Source: Nectonema munidae
Taxonomy: Eukaryota; Nematomorpha; Nectonematoida; Nectonematidae
Direction: 5' to 3'
NCBI GenBank assembly: GCA_030549495.1
Contig: JAUIRK010000951.1
Location: 1-64,000, forward strand
Length of the DNA stretch: 64,000 nt
In this document: positions 25,435 to 36,769 of the stretch, piece after piece
How the letters are laid out: every line of letters starts with the position of its first letter
Numbering within the stretch: position 1 is the stretch's first letter
Notes under the pieces: generated by a model
What the model was told of the DNA's origin: nothing
Seen by the model: only the letters and a program-made list of their open reading frames with translations
Databases searched by the model: none
Program-made: the position numbers and the translations under genes

Positions 25435-26490
25435 GTAAGATTCGTTCAAGATACTCTTTCATAAGTTCTGTTTTCGATAAACATATTTTCACATTAATTC
25501 CTGCTAAGTCCTCTGCATGGACAATGATTCTCAGTTGTGGGCATCATTGAAATCTTCCTAAGAGTTATCATGGCGAAAATCGCTTCCATGAAAATTATAA
25601 AAAGATATTACTAAATTGCAAATTCCCTTGTCTCATTCAATGTTGAAACATTTTATTTTTCAATTATCTTTAATAATTTTAGATGATTTTTTTTAATTTT
25701 AATAATTTTAATTTGGGTAATTTATACCATTTTATGGGTTGTTTGTTGTAACCATTTTTTTCCAACTATGGGCTAGAGAGTAAATAGTTTAGGGTTTAAA
25801 CTATAGGAACTGGAAACAATGGTATTCTAGCTCAAGAAGTGTATTACCTAAGTTCAGGAAAGGCATTGGATTTTACTGTGTTCCAGAAAAGCTTACAAAT
25901 AGCACTGTTCTAGCTTTCTTAGTAAAAGTTTATTCAGAATATATCACACAAATGGAATAAAAATATAGCAGGGAGTATTATTATGATGTATTTAACATTG
26001 AGTCCAGAAACGTAAACACCCTTTATGGTCAGAGAAGGAGCATAACAAATTTAAGAGGTGGGGAAAAATATGAATTGGTCGTCTTCAAAATTCAAATAGA
26101 TTGCAAACGCTGTAATTATTAAGCAAGTCAAAAATGAATATGGATTTAGTTCATCTTAATTAAGCATTCGCATTTATATATTTTTAGTAAAGCTTTTTCA
26201 CGTATCAAAACTAATTTTCTTAAAGATATGCCCACCTTTTCATCAGAGCAACCTGACTCTCTGTCCACACCTTCTAAGTCTATGATTGTAGACGGCCTTA
26301 ATATTTGTTATTTTAGTTCTATTACAATGTATTATATTATAAATGCTTCCATTTACTAATTATATTATTCTTCATTCAATAGAAAAATATGTAAATCTTT
26401 TATTCAAACTATATAGTTGAAAACATTATTAATTTTCCACCACTCTAGTCTTATTCAGATAAATACAGAAATCGTTAAATTTCATTCTCT
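25435..26490. other. Intron 2, first part
   Basis: Nothing recognised beyond AT-rich sequence. Confidence 0.5.
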
Positions 26491-26497
26491 CTTTTCT

Positions 26498-26600
26498 CGT
26501 GTTCATTTAACGTTTTGTGTATTTATTTAAAGAAGACCAGGGTAGTCGAAAATTAATAAAGTTTTCAACTTCTTTGAATAAAAGTTTTACTTATTTTTCT
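26498..26600 (+). repeat. Dispersed repeat with GACCA hairpin, copy 2
   Basis: AAAGAAGACCAGGGTAGTCGAA and GAATAAAAGTTTTACTTATT correspond to the copy at 16,490-16,592. The hairpin here has one mismatch. Flanks outside the core are only weakly alike. Confidence 0.5.
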
Positions 26601-26891
26601 ATCATATCGTTCAACTTTTATTCATGACGCCTCAACAACACTTTCTTTTCATTCTTCATTTACTTATTCATTTTCCATCCAATCCTTACTTTCTTTTTCC
26701 CCCACCTTTTTTCCTAAAGAAGATGTCAGCCAAGAGATCGAAAATTTAAAAATTGTCCATTTTTTTAAATAAACGCCAAAAGTTAATTAATAATTGTTTG
26801 TCATGGTATTTGGAATACAAGCAAATTTTCCCAATATTTTCACGTATGGTAATTTTTTTACCTTTAAGAGAAACATTTCAAGTGCTGGGGA

Positions 26892-26937
26892 TTTTCAAAA
26901 AAGAGCTCTTTTGAAAAATAGGCAATCTGCCTATTTT
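26892..26937. repeat. Two adjacent hairpins
   Basis: TTTTCAAAA...TTTTGAAAA (26,892-26,918, around AGAGCTCT) overlaps AAAATAGGCA-ATC-TGCCTATTTT (26,915-26,937). A similar GGGCAATTCGCCC hairpin is at 38,559-38,575. Confidence 0.6.
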
Positions 26938-27529
26938 CGGAACGGCTTATTTTTGCGAAAATAAGAACAATATAAATTTTGTTGAATCAAAATATATGTT
27001 CTTAGTAGTTAACATTACAGTGTAAACAGATACGAGGCAGTAATTAGTTTATTCAGAACCTTTTTTACAAATTAAAAAATTTTGCGAGTACTAAAGAAAA
27101 CCTTTAACTTTTTATGAACAAGAATTGCTATTGGCTGTTATAGACCACTGAGTCGTAACATAATTTTGGGTTATTTATTTAAAATACTAGTCTCTCAATT
27201 GCTTAAAAACGGATCAAATTCTTTAAGCGAGATCTTAGTACTTAACAGTCACAAAAATGTTTCCCTTGATAACGTCATTCGATTGATAAGAATGACGCGA
27301 TATTTCATGAATTTTATGATAACTATACGCACAAATTCTTTATGATCTTTATGAATTGGAAAAAGGTTCAAAATAGTAGATTTCACTTTAAGTTTAAGAT
27401 AATTTCTGTATATATCTTGATTACATAAAACAACGCTTGAAGTTTTATAATAAAAAAATTTTAATTTCATTGAAAAATATGAAAGGCTTGTGTGAAATTA
27501 TGAACAATATAGTTGAAATAGTGTGAAAA

Positions 27530-28074
27530 AATAGCTTTCAAGTCCTTGGTAAAACCAATTCTTGAATACGCAAATGTGATTTATGGGGATAGCTCTGCGA
27601 GTAATGTCAAGAAAATTGAAAAAGTTCAAAAAAACTTCACCAAAAGTTTACCTACTATGAGAAATTTTTCTTATTCCGAAAGAATGAAAGTTTTGAACTT
27701 ACCTTCACTTTATTATAGAATAAAGAGAAATGAAATGATTACTATTTTTAACATTGTAAAGAAAAATATGATAATAAAAGAAGATGTCATGCCTGGCTTT
27801 TCAACAAGAATTTTTAGATCGCATTGCTTCAAATTTAAAGCTGAAAGTTTCCAGAACAAGTATCGTCAAACATTTCTAACACAAAGAGCTATGGAAGATT
27901 GGAATTCTTTGCCCAGTGAAGTTGTGAATTCTACTACGTTGAATGACTTTGAAAACAAACTGGCTGCAGTTTGGCAGTCTAGGAGATTCTATTATTTTGC
28001 TTAATTTCAAGATGCAATCTTACAGGCATTAGCCTCAATTTTGCTTTAATAAATATGTTATGTTATGTTATGTT
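27530..28074 (+). mobile_element. LINE 3' end (TTATG-tailed family)
   Basis: A continuous 152-codon frame (27,546-28,004) gives the ORF2 C-terminus: KPILEYANVIYGDSSASNVK, EKVQKNFTKS, SERMKVLNLPSLYYRIKR, then EDWNSLPSEVVNSTTLNDFE. The 3' UTR has AGATGCAATCTTACAGGC and TTTAATAAATATG, ending in (TTATG)n at 28,046-28,074. It is the best preserved copy of the family here, 5'-truncated right at the thumb region. It is inside intron 2. Confidence 0.9.
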
Positions 28075-28690
28075 AAATTATGTGATTCGAACGCGACATC
28101 TTCCATAATAATAATGATAATCAAAGTCAGATTCCAGACAATACTTTTAACGCTTCTAAAGATTACATTTGTAGTTAAGCTCAATGTTATGCTTAAGGTT
28201 ATCCTTTAAAATATTTACTATTGCATTTTTCAATGCACCAAAATATGTATAAAAACGTTCAGTACTTATATTTTATATTGACCATATAGGAAAAAAAGTT
28301 ATAATATTAACAAAACTCAAAATTTAGTGGAGTATAGTTCTTTTACCCTTCTGCACTTCCCCTCTCAACTTAGAGGTTAATCTAGCACTCATGCATATAT
28401 AATATATATCCTAATCTCGAATACATATCTTAATCATAAAAATCATCAAAGAAAAAAACTAAAAAAGTTGATCTGCTTAAGTGAAAGATCTCAGCTAAGA
28501 TTGAGGGTTGGAGTTGGGATTAGGCGAATAGCGAGAACCAACAAATGATCTCGCGATGAAAATGTTTTTTTTTATCATATTTCAGAATAATTTATATCAT
28601 TTATTAAGATTAAAACATCTTTAATTTATTATTATCTTTAAAAGAAAAATGATCATTACTAAGCCTCTCTTACATTCAGGGAGAATTTAA

Positions 28691-28820
28691 CCCATTTACG
28701 ACCAATGTTCCTATTTTGGAACATAAGTAATTTATCTTCGTCTGCTTTTTTCAATGACTTTGAATATAAATCGTCTGCGTTTTTTTTAGATATCGTCTGC
28801 TTTGCTTGGTCTTAAATGGG
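28691..28820. mobile_element. TTAA MITE, 130 bp, perfect target sites
   Basis: TTAA at 28,687-28,690 and 28,821-28,824 flank an element with ends CCCATTTACGACCAA and TTGGTCTTAAATGGG. Inside are CTTCGTCTGCTTTTTTCAAT, AAATCGTCTGCG and ATATCGTCTGCTTTG. The right TTAA is at once followed by CCCATTTAGGACCAAGCAAA, the end of another copy in opposite orientation, which is truncated about 50 bp on. Confidence 0.85.
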
Positions 28821-29083
28821 TTAACCCATTTAGGACCAAGCAAAGCAGACGACTTTAGTAATTCCTATTTAATTCCATTTAAAGTTAAATAGGTTTATTG
28901 TCTGTTAGATAGCTATATTTTCCAAATATATTTCTTATCTTTACTTAAGTGTAGCTAATAAATAGAAGAAAAATTTGATTAACCCCTTGCCTCCTCAGTT
29001 AATATTTATCTGGACCCACATGTCGTACTTCAAAAATGATTTTTTTAAGTATTTTAATCGTTTCTCACGTGTATCCCAATTAG

Positions 29084-29257
29084 AAATTGTTTGTCCTGAT
29101 GTCCCAAAAATCCTGAATGGAAGGATAAAGACAACAGGAAACAAGTTTGGAGATATTGCGCATTACGCCTGCAACCGCGGCTACTCTCTCCAAGGAGACG
29201 ATGAACGTGTTTGTTCCAGCGCCGCAACTTGGTCCAATCACGCACCTCGTTGTCAGA
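29084..29257 (+). CDS. CCP exon 3
   Basis: Acceptor CCAATTAG and donor A|GTATCT give a 174-nt phase 1-1 exon. The module has EIVCPDVP, the NG turn in KILNGRI, YACNRGYSL around the second cysteine, third cysteine in ERVC and TWSNHAPRC at the end, so it is a textbook CCP. Two overlapping open frames on the other strand (29,054-29,418) are shadows of this exon, caused by its higher G+C. Same length and phase as exon 2, consistent with duplication of single-module exons. Confidence 0.93.
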
Positions 29258-30410
29258 GTATCTATTTTCATTGGTTCAATAAAATTTAAATAACGAATAC
29301 AAAGTTTAGTATACCCCAATCCATTCATAGTCCTTTCTGAAAAGTTTGTGTAGAGTTCCAAGCATGTGCGTTTCGTGGTTAAATAACAAGGGGAAAGCCA
29401 ATTTATACCTGCACTCATTAGACTGTTTTTTATGAGAACTTTTAGGACATTTATTTGGTTAAAAAAGTAAAAATATTTTATATAAAGTCAATAAAAAAAT
29501 TAAAAAAATAAATGCAAAAACAATTGCATTTAAAAATAAAAAACATTCTAGCCAAAAAGGTCATTTAACAGTTCATATAAATTCCTTTTTTTGTTTCTAA
29601 TTAAAGTATGCGTGGATGGGATGTCAATTACTGAATTTGTAAGTTGAGGAAAAGCAATATATTTAATTGATTAAAATCTTTGAAAATAAAATAGTTTAAC
29701 TTGAATCCATATGTTTTCTTAATTTTAAGACACAATTGAATTTATTTTTGTGAAAATGAGAAATTATTTTAATAGATAAAATTTTACTTACAAAGAGTCT
29801 AAAAATTTGCCTACAAAGTGAAAAAAGTAGGATTTTAGAAGATAAAAAGAAAGTGAACTGCCAAAAACAGATGGGCAACTTTCCTGTTGCTTGTTTTCGT
29901 TAGCTATTTCTTATTGGTTGTGCGGAGTAACTCCTAAAGCTTAGGCAGTTCACCCATCCATTACGTAAGAGAAACGGCAAACATGTCTTTTTTACACATA
30001 GACAGACTTTATTTTAACGTTAAAGAATGCATTAAGAAGACAAGCACACAAATATAAAACCAAAAACAATGCAAATAATCACAAAAATTGCAAACTCTTG
30101 TATGCTTGCACAAAAAGGTGCGCTTGAAGGAGAAAACATGAAAATCATAGAGACGAGAAAAAGCCCCAACAGTTCATATAGTCATTTTGTCTTGCTTCGA
30201 TATATTCAAGAGAAGAAATCAGCAGGATTTTCCTTAGAAGATACATATTGAAAATAATGTTGAGCTTCATGGAATCGTTAAGTTAAGTTATGAATTGTGC
30301 GTGACGTTTGCAGTTCATTACTACAGATATCATGTTCCTTCCTTGAATGCTGAGTTCTGTTATATTGCATAACTCTTCCTTGATATAAATTAATTTAGAA
30401 GAATCGATAT
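29258..30410. other. Intron 3, first part
   Basis: No gene. At about 29,580-29,640 ATTAAAGTATGCGTGGATGG and ATGTCAATTACTG are repeated with changes at about 33,050-33,105, 200 bp before exon 4. Confidence 0.45.
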
Positions 30411-32566
30411 TTAACACTTTGAGGAACAGTGTGACACGGGTGTACCAAGAAATTAAAATCTTCTGCTTTTATATATAAACTATTTTAAATTCTAAATTGT
30501 CTTTTTTAAGTTCTATGGTGTCCTTCTAAATTTATACTCAGCTATCACAAGTAGGTGATTTTAGAAATTTTTAGAGCACTCAATTTGAACGTTAAATTTT
30601 ATTTCATCCTATTATGCCAACACATCTTTACGTATATTTTTTATACATCTTGCATCTAAGTCAATGGGGCTAGATGATGTTCACCCTATTTTTCTTAAAA
30701 AGGTGGCATATGTTCTATGCAAACCTTTAGCAACTTTATTCAACAAGTCTCTTAGTTATGGCTATTTGCCTGAAGACTGGAAGTTAAATCTTGTTATACC
30801 TGTCTACAAAAAAGGAAATCGCCATTAAACATCAAGTTATAGACCTATCAGTATAAGCTTTTGTTTATTAAAAGTCTTGGAAACTATAGTTACCAGACAT
30901 ATATTGCGTCATTTAAAAAAGTATAATCTTCTTTCTATTAATCAGCATGGATTTATATGCAAGAAATCAACAATTACAAATTTGCTGCAATTTACAATGA
31001 TGTTAGTCATTTCCTTGAATACAAAAAAACAGTGCATGTAATTTACCTAAATTTAAAAAAGCTTTTGACAGTGTTTCCCATTTTAAGCTTATACTTAAGT
31101 TGAAATCAATTGGTATTCATGGTTCTCTAATAAAATGGCTTACTAATTTCATTTGTTACCAAAAGAAAAAGTTTGTTTTAATGGAATTTTGTCCAATGCA
31201 AAAGACTTACAAAGTGGTATTCCACAAGGTTCCGTACTTGGACCTATCCTCTTTAACATTTTTTGTTAGTGATATATCAAATTTAGTTCAATCAAATATC
31301 AAACTTTTTGCTGATGATATAAAAGTATATAATACTTGTATTTATACTTTGCAAAACGATCTTGCCAGAATCAGTGAATGGTCTACAAAATGAAGCTTAC
31401 TTTTTAATAATGAAAAATGTTACCATATGGAAATGGGAAAAACACAAAACATTGACTTCTTTTTTGGTGAGCATAAAGTTTGTAAAGTGCAAAAACAAAG
31501 AGATTTGGGAATTATTATTGATAACAAAATGAAATTTCATGGAAACACGAGCATTTACCACAATTAACTTGAAAGACGATAAGAAAAATGCTTCTCTCTT
31601 CAAAACCATGATACGACCATGGAATATGGCAATATAATTACTGGCCCTCACAACAAGCTTGAATTGAGGAAACTTGAGAGAGTTCAAAGAAAGTTCACTA
31701 AGAAAGTAGTTGGTTTGCAAGATATGTCATACACAGACAGAATAAAAGAACTCAATCTTCCATCTCTTCTTTATAGAATTAAAAGACAAAAAATGATAAC
31801 TATTTATAATATGCTGGAGAAAAATATTGACATACAAAGAAAAGTTTAACCTCAAACTTCAACTAGACTGTCATTATGGCACTTTTAGAAAAACTTATTT
31901 CACTAAATCTTAAATTAAAGATTGGAACAATCTACCTCAAAATATTGTAGATGCACCAACATTAAATATATTTAAAACTAGATTGTCATCTCCAGTTTTT
32001 ACCCTTGTGATATTTCGTCTTATGAAAACTCAAATATCAAGTTATTATTTTTAGATGCAATTTTCATAGGTTTGAACAGCCTTCTTTTTGCCTAATAAAA
32101 TATGTTATGTTATGTTATATTTTTTGTAATTATTTTTTAATAAAATGCTTTTTATAATTTAGCCTATACTAAACAGTATCTAAATGTTACCAATTTATTG
32201 AACATTTTCTGTAAATAGAAAAAAATTAGATAATGTTTAGTATAGGCTCAAAAAAAACATTTTACTAAAAAATAATTACAAAAAAATACCAGATATGTGT
32301 TGAAAAGTTAGTATGAAACAAATTTAACGTTCAAATCAAGTGCTCTAAAAATTTCAAAAAATCACTTACTTGTGATAGCTGAGAAAAGATTTAAAAAACA
32401 ATATAAAATTTAAAAAGGGCAATTTAGAACTTAAAAAAAAATGAACTTAAAAATGACAATTTAGAACTTAAAATAGACAATTTAGAACATAAATAGTTTA
32501 TGAAATCCGTGTGAAAGAGAAAGCAGACGATTATCCTTTAAAATAGTGGTCTTGAAAGAGAATTAA
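30411..32566. mobile_element. TTAA-flanked long-palindrome MITE, interrupted by a LINE
   Basis: TTAA at 30,411-30,414 and 32,563-32,566 bound a palindrome whose arms are 30,411-30,642 plus 32,121-32,18x, and about 32,225-32,566. Matching blocks include GCTATCACAAGTAGGTGATT with GAAAAATCACTTACTTGTGA read in reverse, and GAACGTTAAATTT in both arms. The outermost part reads CACTTTGAGGAACAG, like other piggyBac-type ends here. Without the LINE the element was about 680 bp. The right arm holds more copies of a 21-bp AAGTTCTAAATTGTC repeat than the left. It is non-coding. Confidence 0.8.
30643..32110 (+). mobile_element. LINE (TTATG-tailed family) inserted in the palindrome, 10-bp target duplication
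   Basis: TATATTTTTT is found on both sides (30,633-30,642 and 32,111-32,120). Between lie reverse-transcriptase blocks in order: GLDDVHPIFLKKV, PEDWKLNLVIPVYKKGN, SSYRPISIS, INQHGFICKKST, the catalytic box FADDIKVY near 31,310, DLGIIIDNKMKF, and the C-terminal KLERVQRKFTKKVVGLQDMS. The 3' UTR has TAGATGCAATTTTCATAGG and ends AATAAAATATGTTATGTTATG. It is 5'-truncated near the start of the RT domain and carries several stops and frameshifts, so it is inactive. Confidence 0.9.
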
Positions 32567-33257
32567 AAAGTAATGAGAATCTTTTAAATTTATTGTGAAA
32601 TCGATAAGAAGTCAAATGTGATGTATCCAAGGCTTCTTTGAACATTTTGGTACGCACTTGGTCTTGAAAGAAGAAGAGCCTTTTGGTAACGACAAGATTT
32701 ATTCTTTGGTAGAGTATCGATTTAACAGGATAAGTACACTGCATGAATCTACTTTGATTCATTAATTTTAATGTTTCTTTTAGCCAAAAGGCAATAAAGG
32801 AGTTTATACGGATTTTGCAATCTTCATATCAAGTGGCTGATAACAAAATATTCAATATGATTTTGGTCTTTTTGATGAAATATTTGAAAAGGGACTATTT
32901 TTATATCACTACTGGAGAGAAAGAAGCTCCCATTTGAATCGATTAATCAATAAGTTAGTATCTCTAACTTTGAGAAGCGAAATACCTACGGTGTGCAAAT
33001 TCTATTTGAATTCCTAAGAAAGTTCCATTTTAACAGTCTATTTGAATTCCTTTTCTTTGTTCGTGATTAAAGTAGATGCGGATGGGATGTCAATTTCTGC
33101 GTTTTCTTGTTATACTTTTTTGTAAGGCCTTGTGAAGAAAGTCAAATATCTTTGCTTACGAACGCGAAAGCACTGAAGTCCTCAATAAGCATAAATAAAT
33201 GCAACCATTTTTCCTATAAACTTATTTAATTTCTTCGTTATTCATTTTTTTGAAAAG
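32567..33257. other. Intron 3, last part
   Basis: Non-coding; holds the second copy of the ATTAAAGTA...GGGATGTCAAT repeat (33,050-33,105). Confidence 0.4.
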
Positions 33258-33434
33258 AAATTGATTGTGGAAGTCCAGGAAACATTACAAATGGAATGAT
33301 TGAAATGAAGTTAAGCATATGGGGATCCGTGATTCTGTACAAATGTAAAAGACACTACACCTTCATAGGCGCATCTCAAAGCGCTATCTGCAAGCACGAT
33401 GGAAAATGGTCACATGAAAAGCCCAAATGCTTAG
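33258..33434 (+). CDS. CCP exon 4
   Basis: Acceptor TTTGAAAAG, with a modest pyrimidine tract, and donor G|GTAACT give a 177-nt phase 1-1 exon. It encodes EIDCGSPG, the NG turn in NITNGMI (also an N-glycosylation sequon), YKCKRHYTF, SAIC and GKWSHEKPKC. The module starts upstream of the first in-frame ATG at 33,296, so an ATG-based call would lose the first cysteine. All four cysteines and the Trp are present. Confidence 0.92.
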
Positions 33435-33642
33435 GTAACTCCAACTTCTCACCTTTCAAAATAATCACTAACATTTTTTACACTTTTGACGATAGAGATA
33501 ACTGCCGCTTTTAAAGTAAATAATTTATTTTAGCGAAGGAATTTCGCAAAGATAGAAATTTTATCGTAGGGTCAAATTTTTTCATGGGTTCCACTGACAA
33601 AATTATTAAATGTCTTCACGGATGAAATGAATCTTATTTTAA

Positions 33643-33764
33643 CCCATTAATTCCCAATGTTCCCATTTGGGAACATAAGTAATTTCAACTTCGTCTGCTT
33701 TTTTCAATGACTGAATATAAATCGTCTACGTTTTTTTAAATATCGTCTGATTTCTATGGTTGGG
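33643..33764. mobile_element. TTAA MITE, 122 bp
   Basis: TTAA at 33,639-33,642 and 33,765-33,768 flank CCCATTAATTCCCAATG on the left and GGTTGGG on the right. The inside repeats CTTCGTCTGCTTTTTTCAAT, AAATCGTCTACG and ATATCGTCTGATTT, the same layout as the copy at 28,691. It also has a short palindrome TTCCCATTTGGGAA. It is in intron 4. Confidence 0.8.
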
Positions 33765-34352
33765 TTAAAGGCGTTGATGATACAATGGTAAAGAAGAAAA
33801 TGTTAAATAAAGAATTAAGAGTTCAAATATTAAGAGATTTAACTCGCTTGGAATGAGATTAGGGTGCTGTTGCCATTCTTCTCCCCTTTACTCCCTAGAT
33901 GTGCAAAAAATGGTTAGTATACATGATTGGGTGAAAAATATTTCTTATACCACACTATAGAGTACCGAAAAATTTATACTAAAATAAATTTGTTTGAGTC
34001 TTTGTGTCGTAGTTGAAAATACTGTATACAGTTAAGCCACCAAAATCAGTACTTCGATTATATATCAATATGAACATCCGTCTGATTGTTTTTTGAACAG
34101 GTTTCTTATGGCAGAAATTTTGAGTGTCAATAATCTGTCAGTCTCGAAGATTCGTCATTTTTTAAGGAATCGAATGTGATGGAAAAACACGTTATAAACA
34201 TTTGAAACTAAAATAAAAACATCCAAAAAAATTTTCCCATCCTATGTTTTAACTGATGGACAAATTTTCACGTATTTTTGTACTAAATAATAGCAGAATG
34301 TTTGTTGTATGTGCAAATATATTTTAACTAAAAATGAGTTTGCATATTAACC

Positions 34353-34425
34353 TTCGCAATACGGAAGATTACACAATGGCACCTAACACGGGCCTATGGT
34401 AATTTACTCCACAGTTCAATTCTTG
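34353..34425 (+). mobile_element. Isolated piggyBac-like end
   Basis: TTAACCTTCGCAATAC matches the end of the piggyBac element at 1,369 and is followed by ACACGGGCC and TTTACTCCA, as near that element's right end. No matching right end was found, so it is a fragment or solo end in intron 4. Confidence 0.5.
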
Positions 34426-34642
34426 CTGAATAAAACAAAAATGCAACAATTTTATAATTTAGAGAGCTATAAATGCATCAGAAATAATTTACAACTGATT
34501 TTTATGTGAAAGAGATACGTTTATTGCGTGGTAAAATGATAGTGTGAAGAGAGAGAATTCATGCGTGCAATCATTGACAAAATGCAATCGTGATCTTTTT
34601 TTGTGTAATAAAACAAAACAAACTTATTACTTTTTATCAAAG

Positions 34643-34822
34643 CTCCTTGCTACCTTTATAACATTGATAATGGAAAATACACTGAACAATTGCACCGAAG
34701 CAACATTTTATCTCATGGCCAAAACGTTACTTATGAATGCGATCCAAACTATCATCTTCTTCACAACACACCTTCAAAATGTTACGATGGGATCTTGAAA
34801 CCAGATATTAAATGTGTTCCAG
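34643..34822 (+). CDS. CCP exon 5 (lacks the usual Trp)
   Basis: Acceptor TTTTTATCAAAG and donor G|GTAAGC give a 180-nt phase 1-1 exon. The module begins APCYLYNIDNG, then has the core VTYECDPNYHLL, third cysteine in PSKC and ends LKPDIKC. The four cysteines are present, but the tryptophan normally just before the last cysteine is replaced by Ile (CYDGILKP). The exon starts well before any ATG in its frame. It lies 1.2 kb after exon 4; the intron between them carries a TTAA MITE and a piggyBac-like end. Confidence 0.9.
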
Positions 34823-35750
34823 GTAAGCTTTTATTTATTTCAATTCATGTTTATCACGAAAGCCCGAAATTTTTGCAAAGGGCCAAAATTGCATTTTTTT
34901 GCCTTATTTCAAGAGTAAAAACATGATATTGCATTGCTTAAATTTTTCAAAGATATTAAATATCGCAAGTTTATATACAGGTACCTCTTTGTATTCCCAC
35001 TTGTTTTCTGATACGATGTTGTACAACGAAGTACTTCTTCAGAGCGACATCTTGAGAAGTGTTACTCCGATCTTAAAATGAAACTCTAGATACCGATGCT
35101 TGGTTAGTGTTTTTGTTGTGGATGTAACTTTGAATGTGGATGCGCGAAAAAGAGATTGAGCACTTGAGCAGTTATTTAACCTAAGCTGTTTTTCCTAGTT
35201 TTATTTGATTTTTACTTCCGTTGATTTAAATATCGATTTTGTTTGAATTCGAGACTTTCAATCTGCTTAAAATAGACAACAATTATTAAAATGTCAATTT
35301 TCTAGTTATTTTAAGTATTTTATTCTTTTAAAATTTGGCTATTTAAAACAAAAAATTGATAAGTTTTACTTTTTTTTAAAATTAATGCAAATTGAATAAT
35401 CAAATAGTATTTAATACATTAAATCTAAAATTTTGACTTACCGTATTATGATTAATACAAATTTTTATAAGTGGAAGATATCTAACAAATCAAAAACTGT
35501 TTTTATATAATTTCAGTATACTGATTTCATATATGTAGTTAGTTTTTAGCAATCACCCTTCAATTTTTAGATATATCAATTCTTTCAAATTACAATTTTA
35601 TTAAACTTTTTTTTTTAAATAATTTTTGTTTTTTGCTTTGATTTGCAAAAAAAACAACAAATAAATAAAGCTTTTATTGAATTAAATAAATTTGTTAATT
35701 TTTTTTTTGAAAGTGAATTTCTTATTTTCACGCTTCAGAGTCCAGCAGTA
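34823..35750. other. Intron 5, first part
   Basis: AT-rich, with no structure recognised. Confidence 0.5.
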
Positions 35751-35764
35751 ATCTGCCAGCATTG

Positions 35765-36760
35765 CTTTACTCTACCGACTTTGATACCTTGATTCCATAA
35801 CTGATATTTCCTGGTGAAATCTTTCACCATGTTCGTCACTAACTGAACCAAGATTTTCAGGAAAAAAATCAAGGTGCGTGTCAAGAAGATGAATTTTTAA
35901 GAAGATGTTTGCTCCTAAGTCTTGATATGCGTTGACGCAATTTTTCACAATAACAACATATTCTGAAGACTTATTGTTGCATAAAAAGTTAACAACAACA
36001 GATTTGAACCCTTCCCATACTTTTTTTTCAATTTCATTCAAGAGACTTGTAAACGTATCATCCAGAATAACTTTTCTAATTTGAGGGCCAATGAAAACAC
36101 CTTCTTTTATTTTTGCAAAGCTCAGTTTTGGAAATTTTTCAATTAAATATTTAAATGCTTTTGACTCTGTACTCAAACACTTTACAAAAATTTTCATTAA
36201 CCCAAGTTTTATATGTAACGGAGGGAGCAAAACTTTATTTTTGTCAATTAATGACTCTCTTAGTATGTTTTTCTTTCCTGGTTGGTGAGATGTTCTAGAG
36301 GGCCATTCTTTTTTTATATGGTGATTTGCTCGATCTCTGCTGTCCTACTCGCAGATAAAGCAGCAGTACTTTGTATATCCAAGCTCTAAGCCTATTAAAA
36401 TGTTCAAAACTTTGAGATCACCACATATAAGCCAGTTATAGTTTCGATATCCGATTTTTTCTAACAATAACGACATTGATTCATAATTTTCTTTTAAATG
36501 AGTCGAGTACCCAATTGGAATTGAAGCATATTTATTTACATTGTTGAGAAGAATTGCTTTCAAACTTGACTTTGAAGAGTCAATGAACAAACGCCATTAT
36601 TCAATTTTATGCTCGATTTAGAAGAATTTCATAAGTCCATCAACATCAGAACAATAACAAAGGGAGTCAACTAAATCAAAAAAATTTTTTACCTCTTCAT
36701 TTCTTTTACGAAAACTAGATATCAGTGTACCAGGTGCCAATAAATTTAAATCTTTCAAAC
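35765..36760 (-). pseudogene. Transposon-like conserved protein of unnamed family, decayed
   Basis: Read on the minus strand the frame runs from about 36,760 to 35,772 with only about three stops. It begins LLAPGTLISSFRKRNEEVKN, then CDVDGL-like CSDVDGLMKFF, WRLFIDSSKSSLKAILLNN, YNWLICGDLKVLNI, LELGYTKYCCFICE, LLPPLHIKLGLMKIFVK and ends SVSDEHGERFHQEISVMESR. I recognise this as a protein found as scattered, often multi-copy genes in arthropods and some other invertebrates, usually annotated as uncharacterised. The multi-copy habit suggests a transposable-element protein. Conserved Asp in FIDSSK and ICGDLK and Glu in DEHGERFHQ could be catalytic, but this is inference. It is in intron 5, antisense to the CCP gene. 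Confidence 0.6.
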
Positions 36761-36769
36761 GAAAAGCAA

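Noticed and set aside
29054-29418. Two antisense open frames over CCP exon 3
   Set aside because: They are shadows of the G+C-richer exon; no domain, and the sense strand encodes a perfect CCP.
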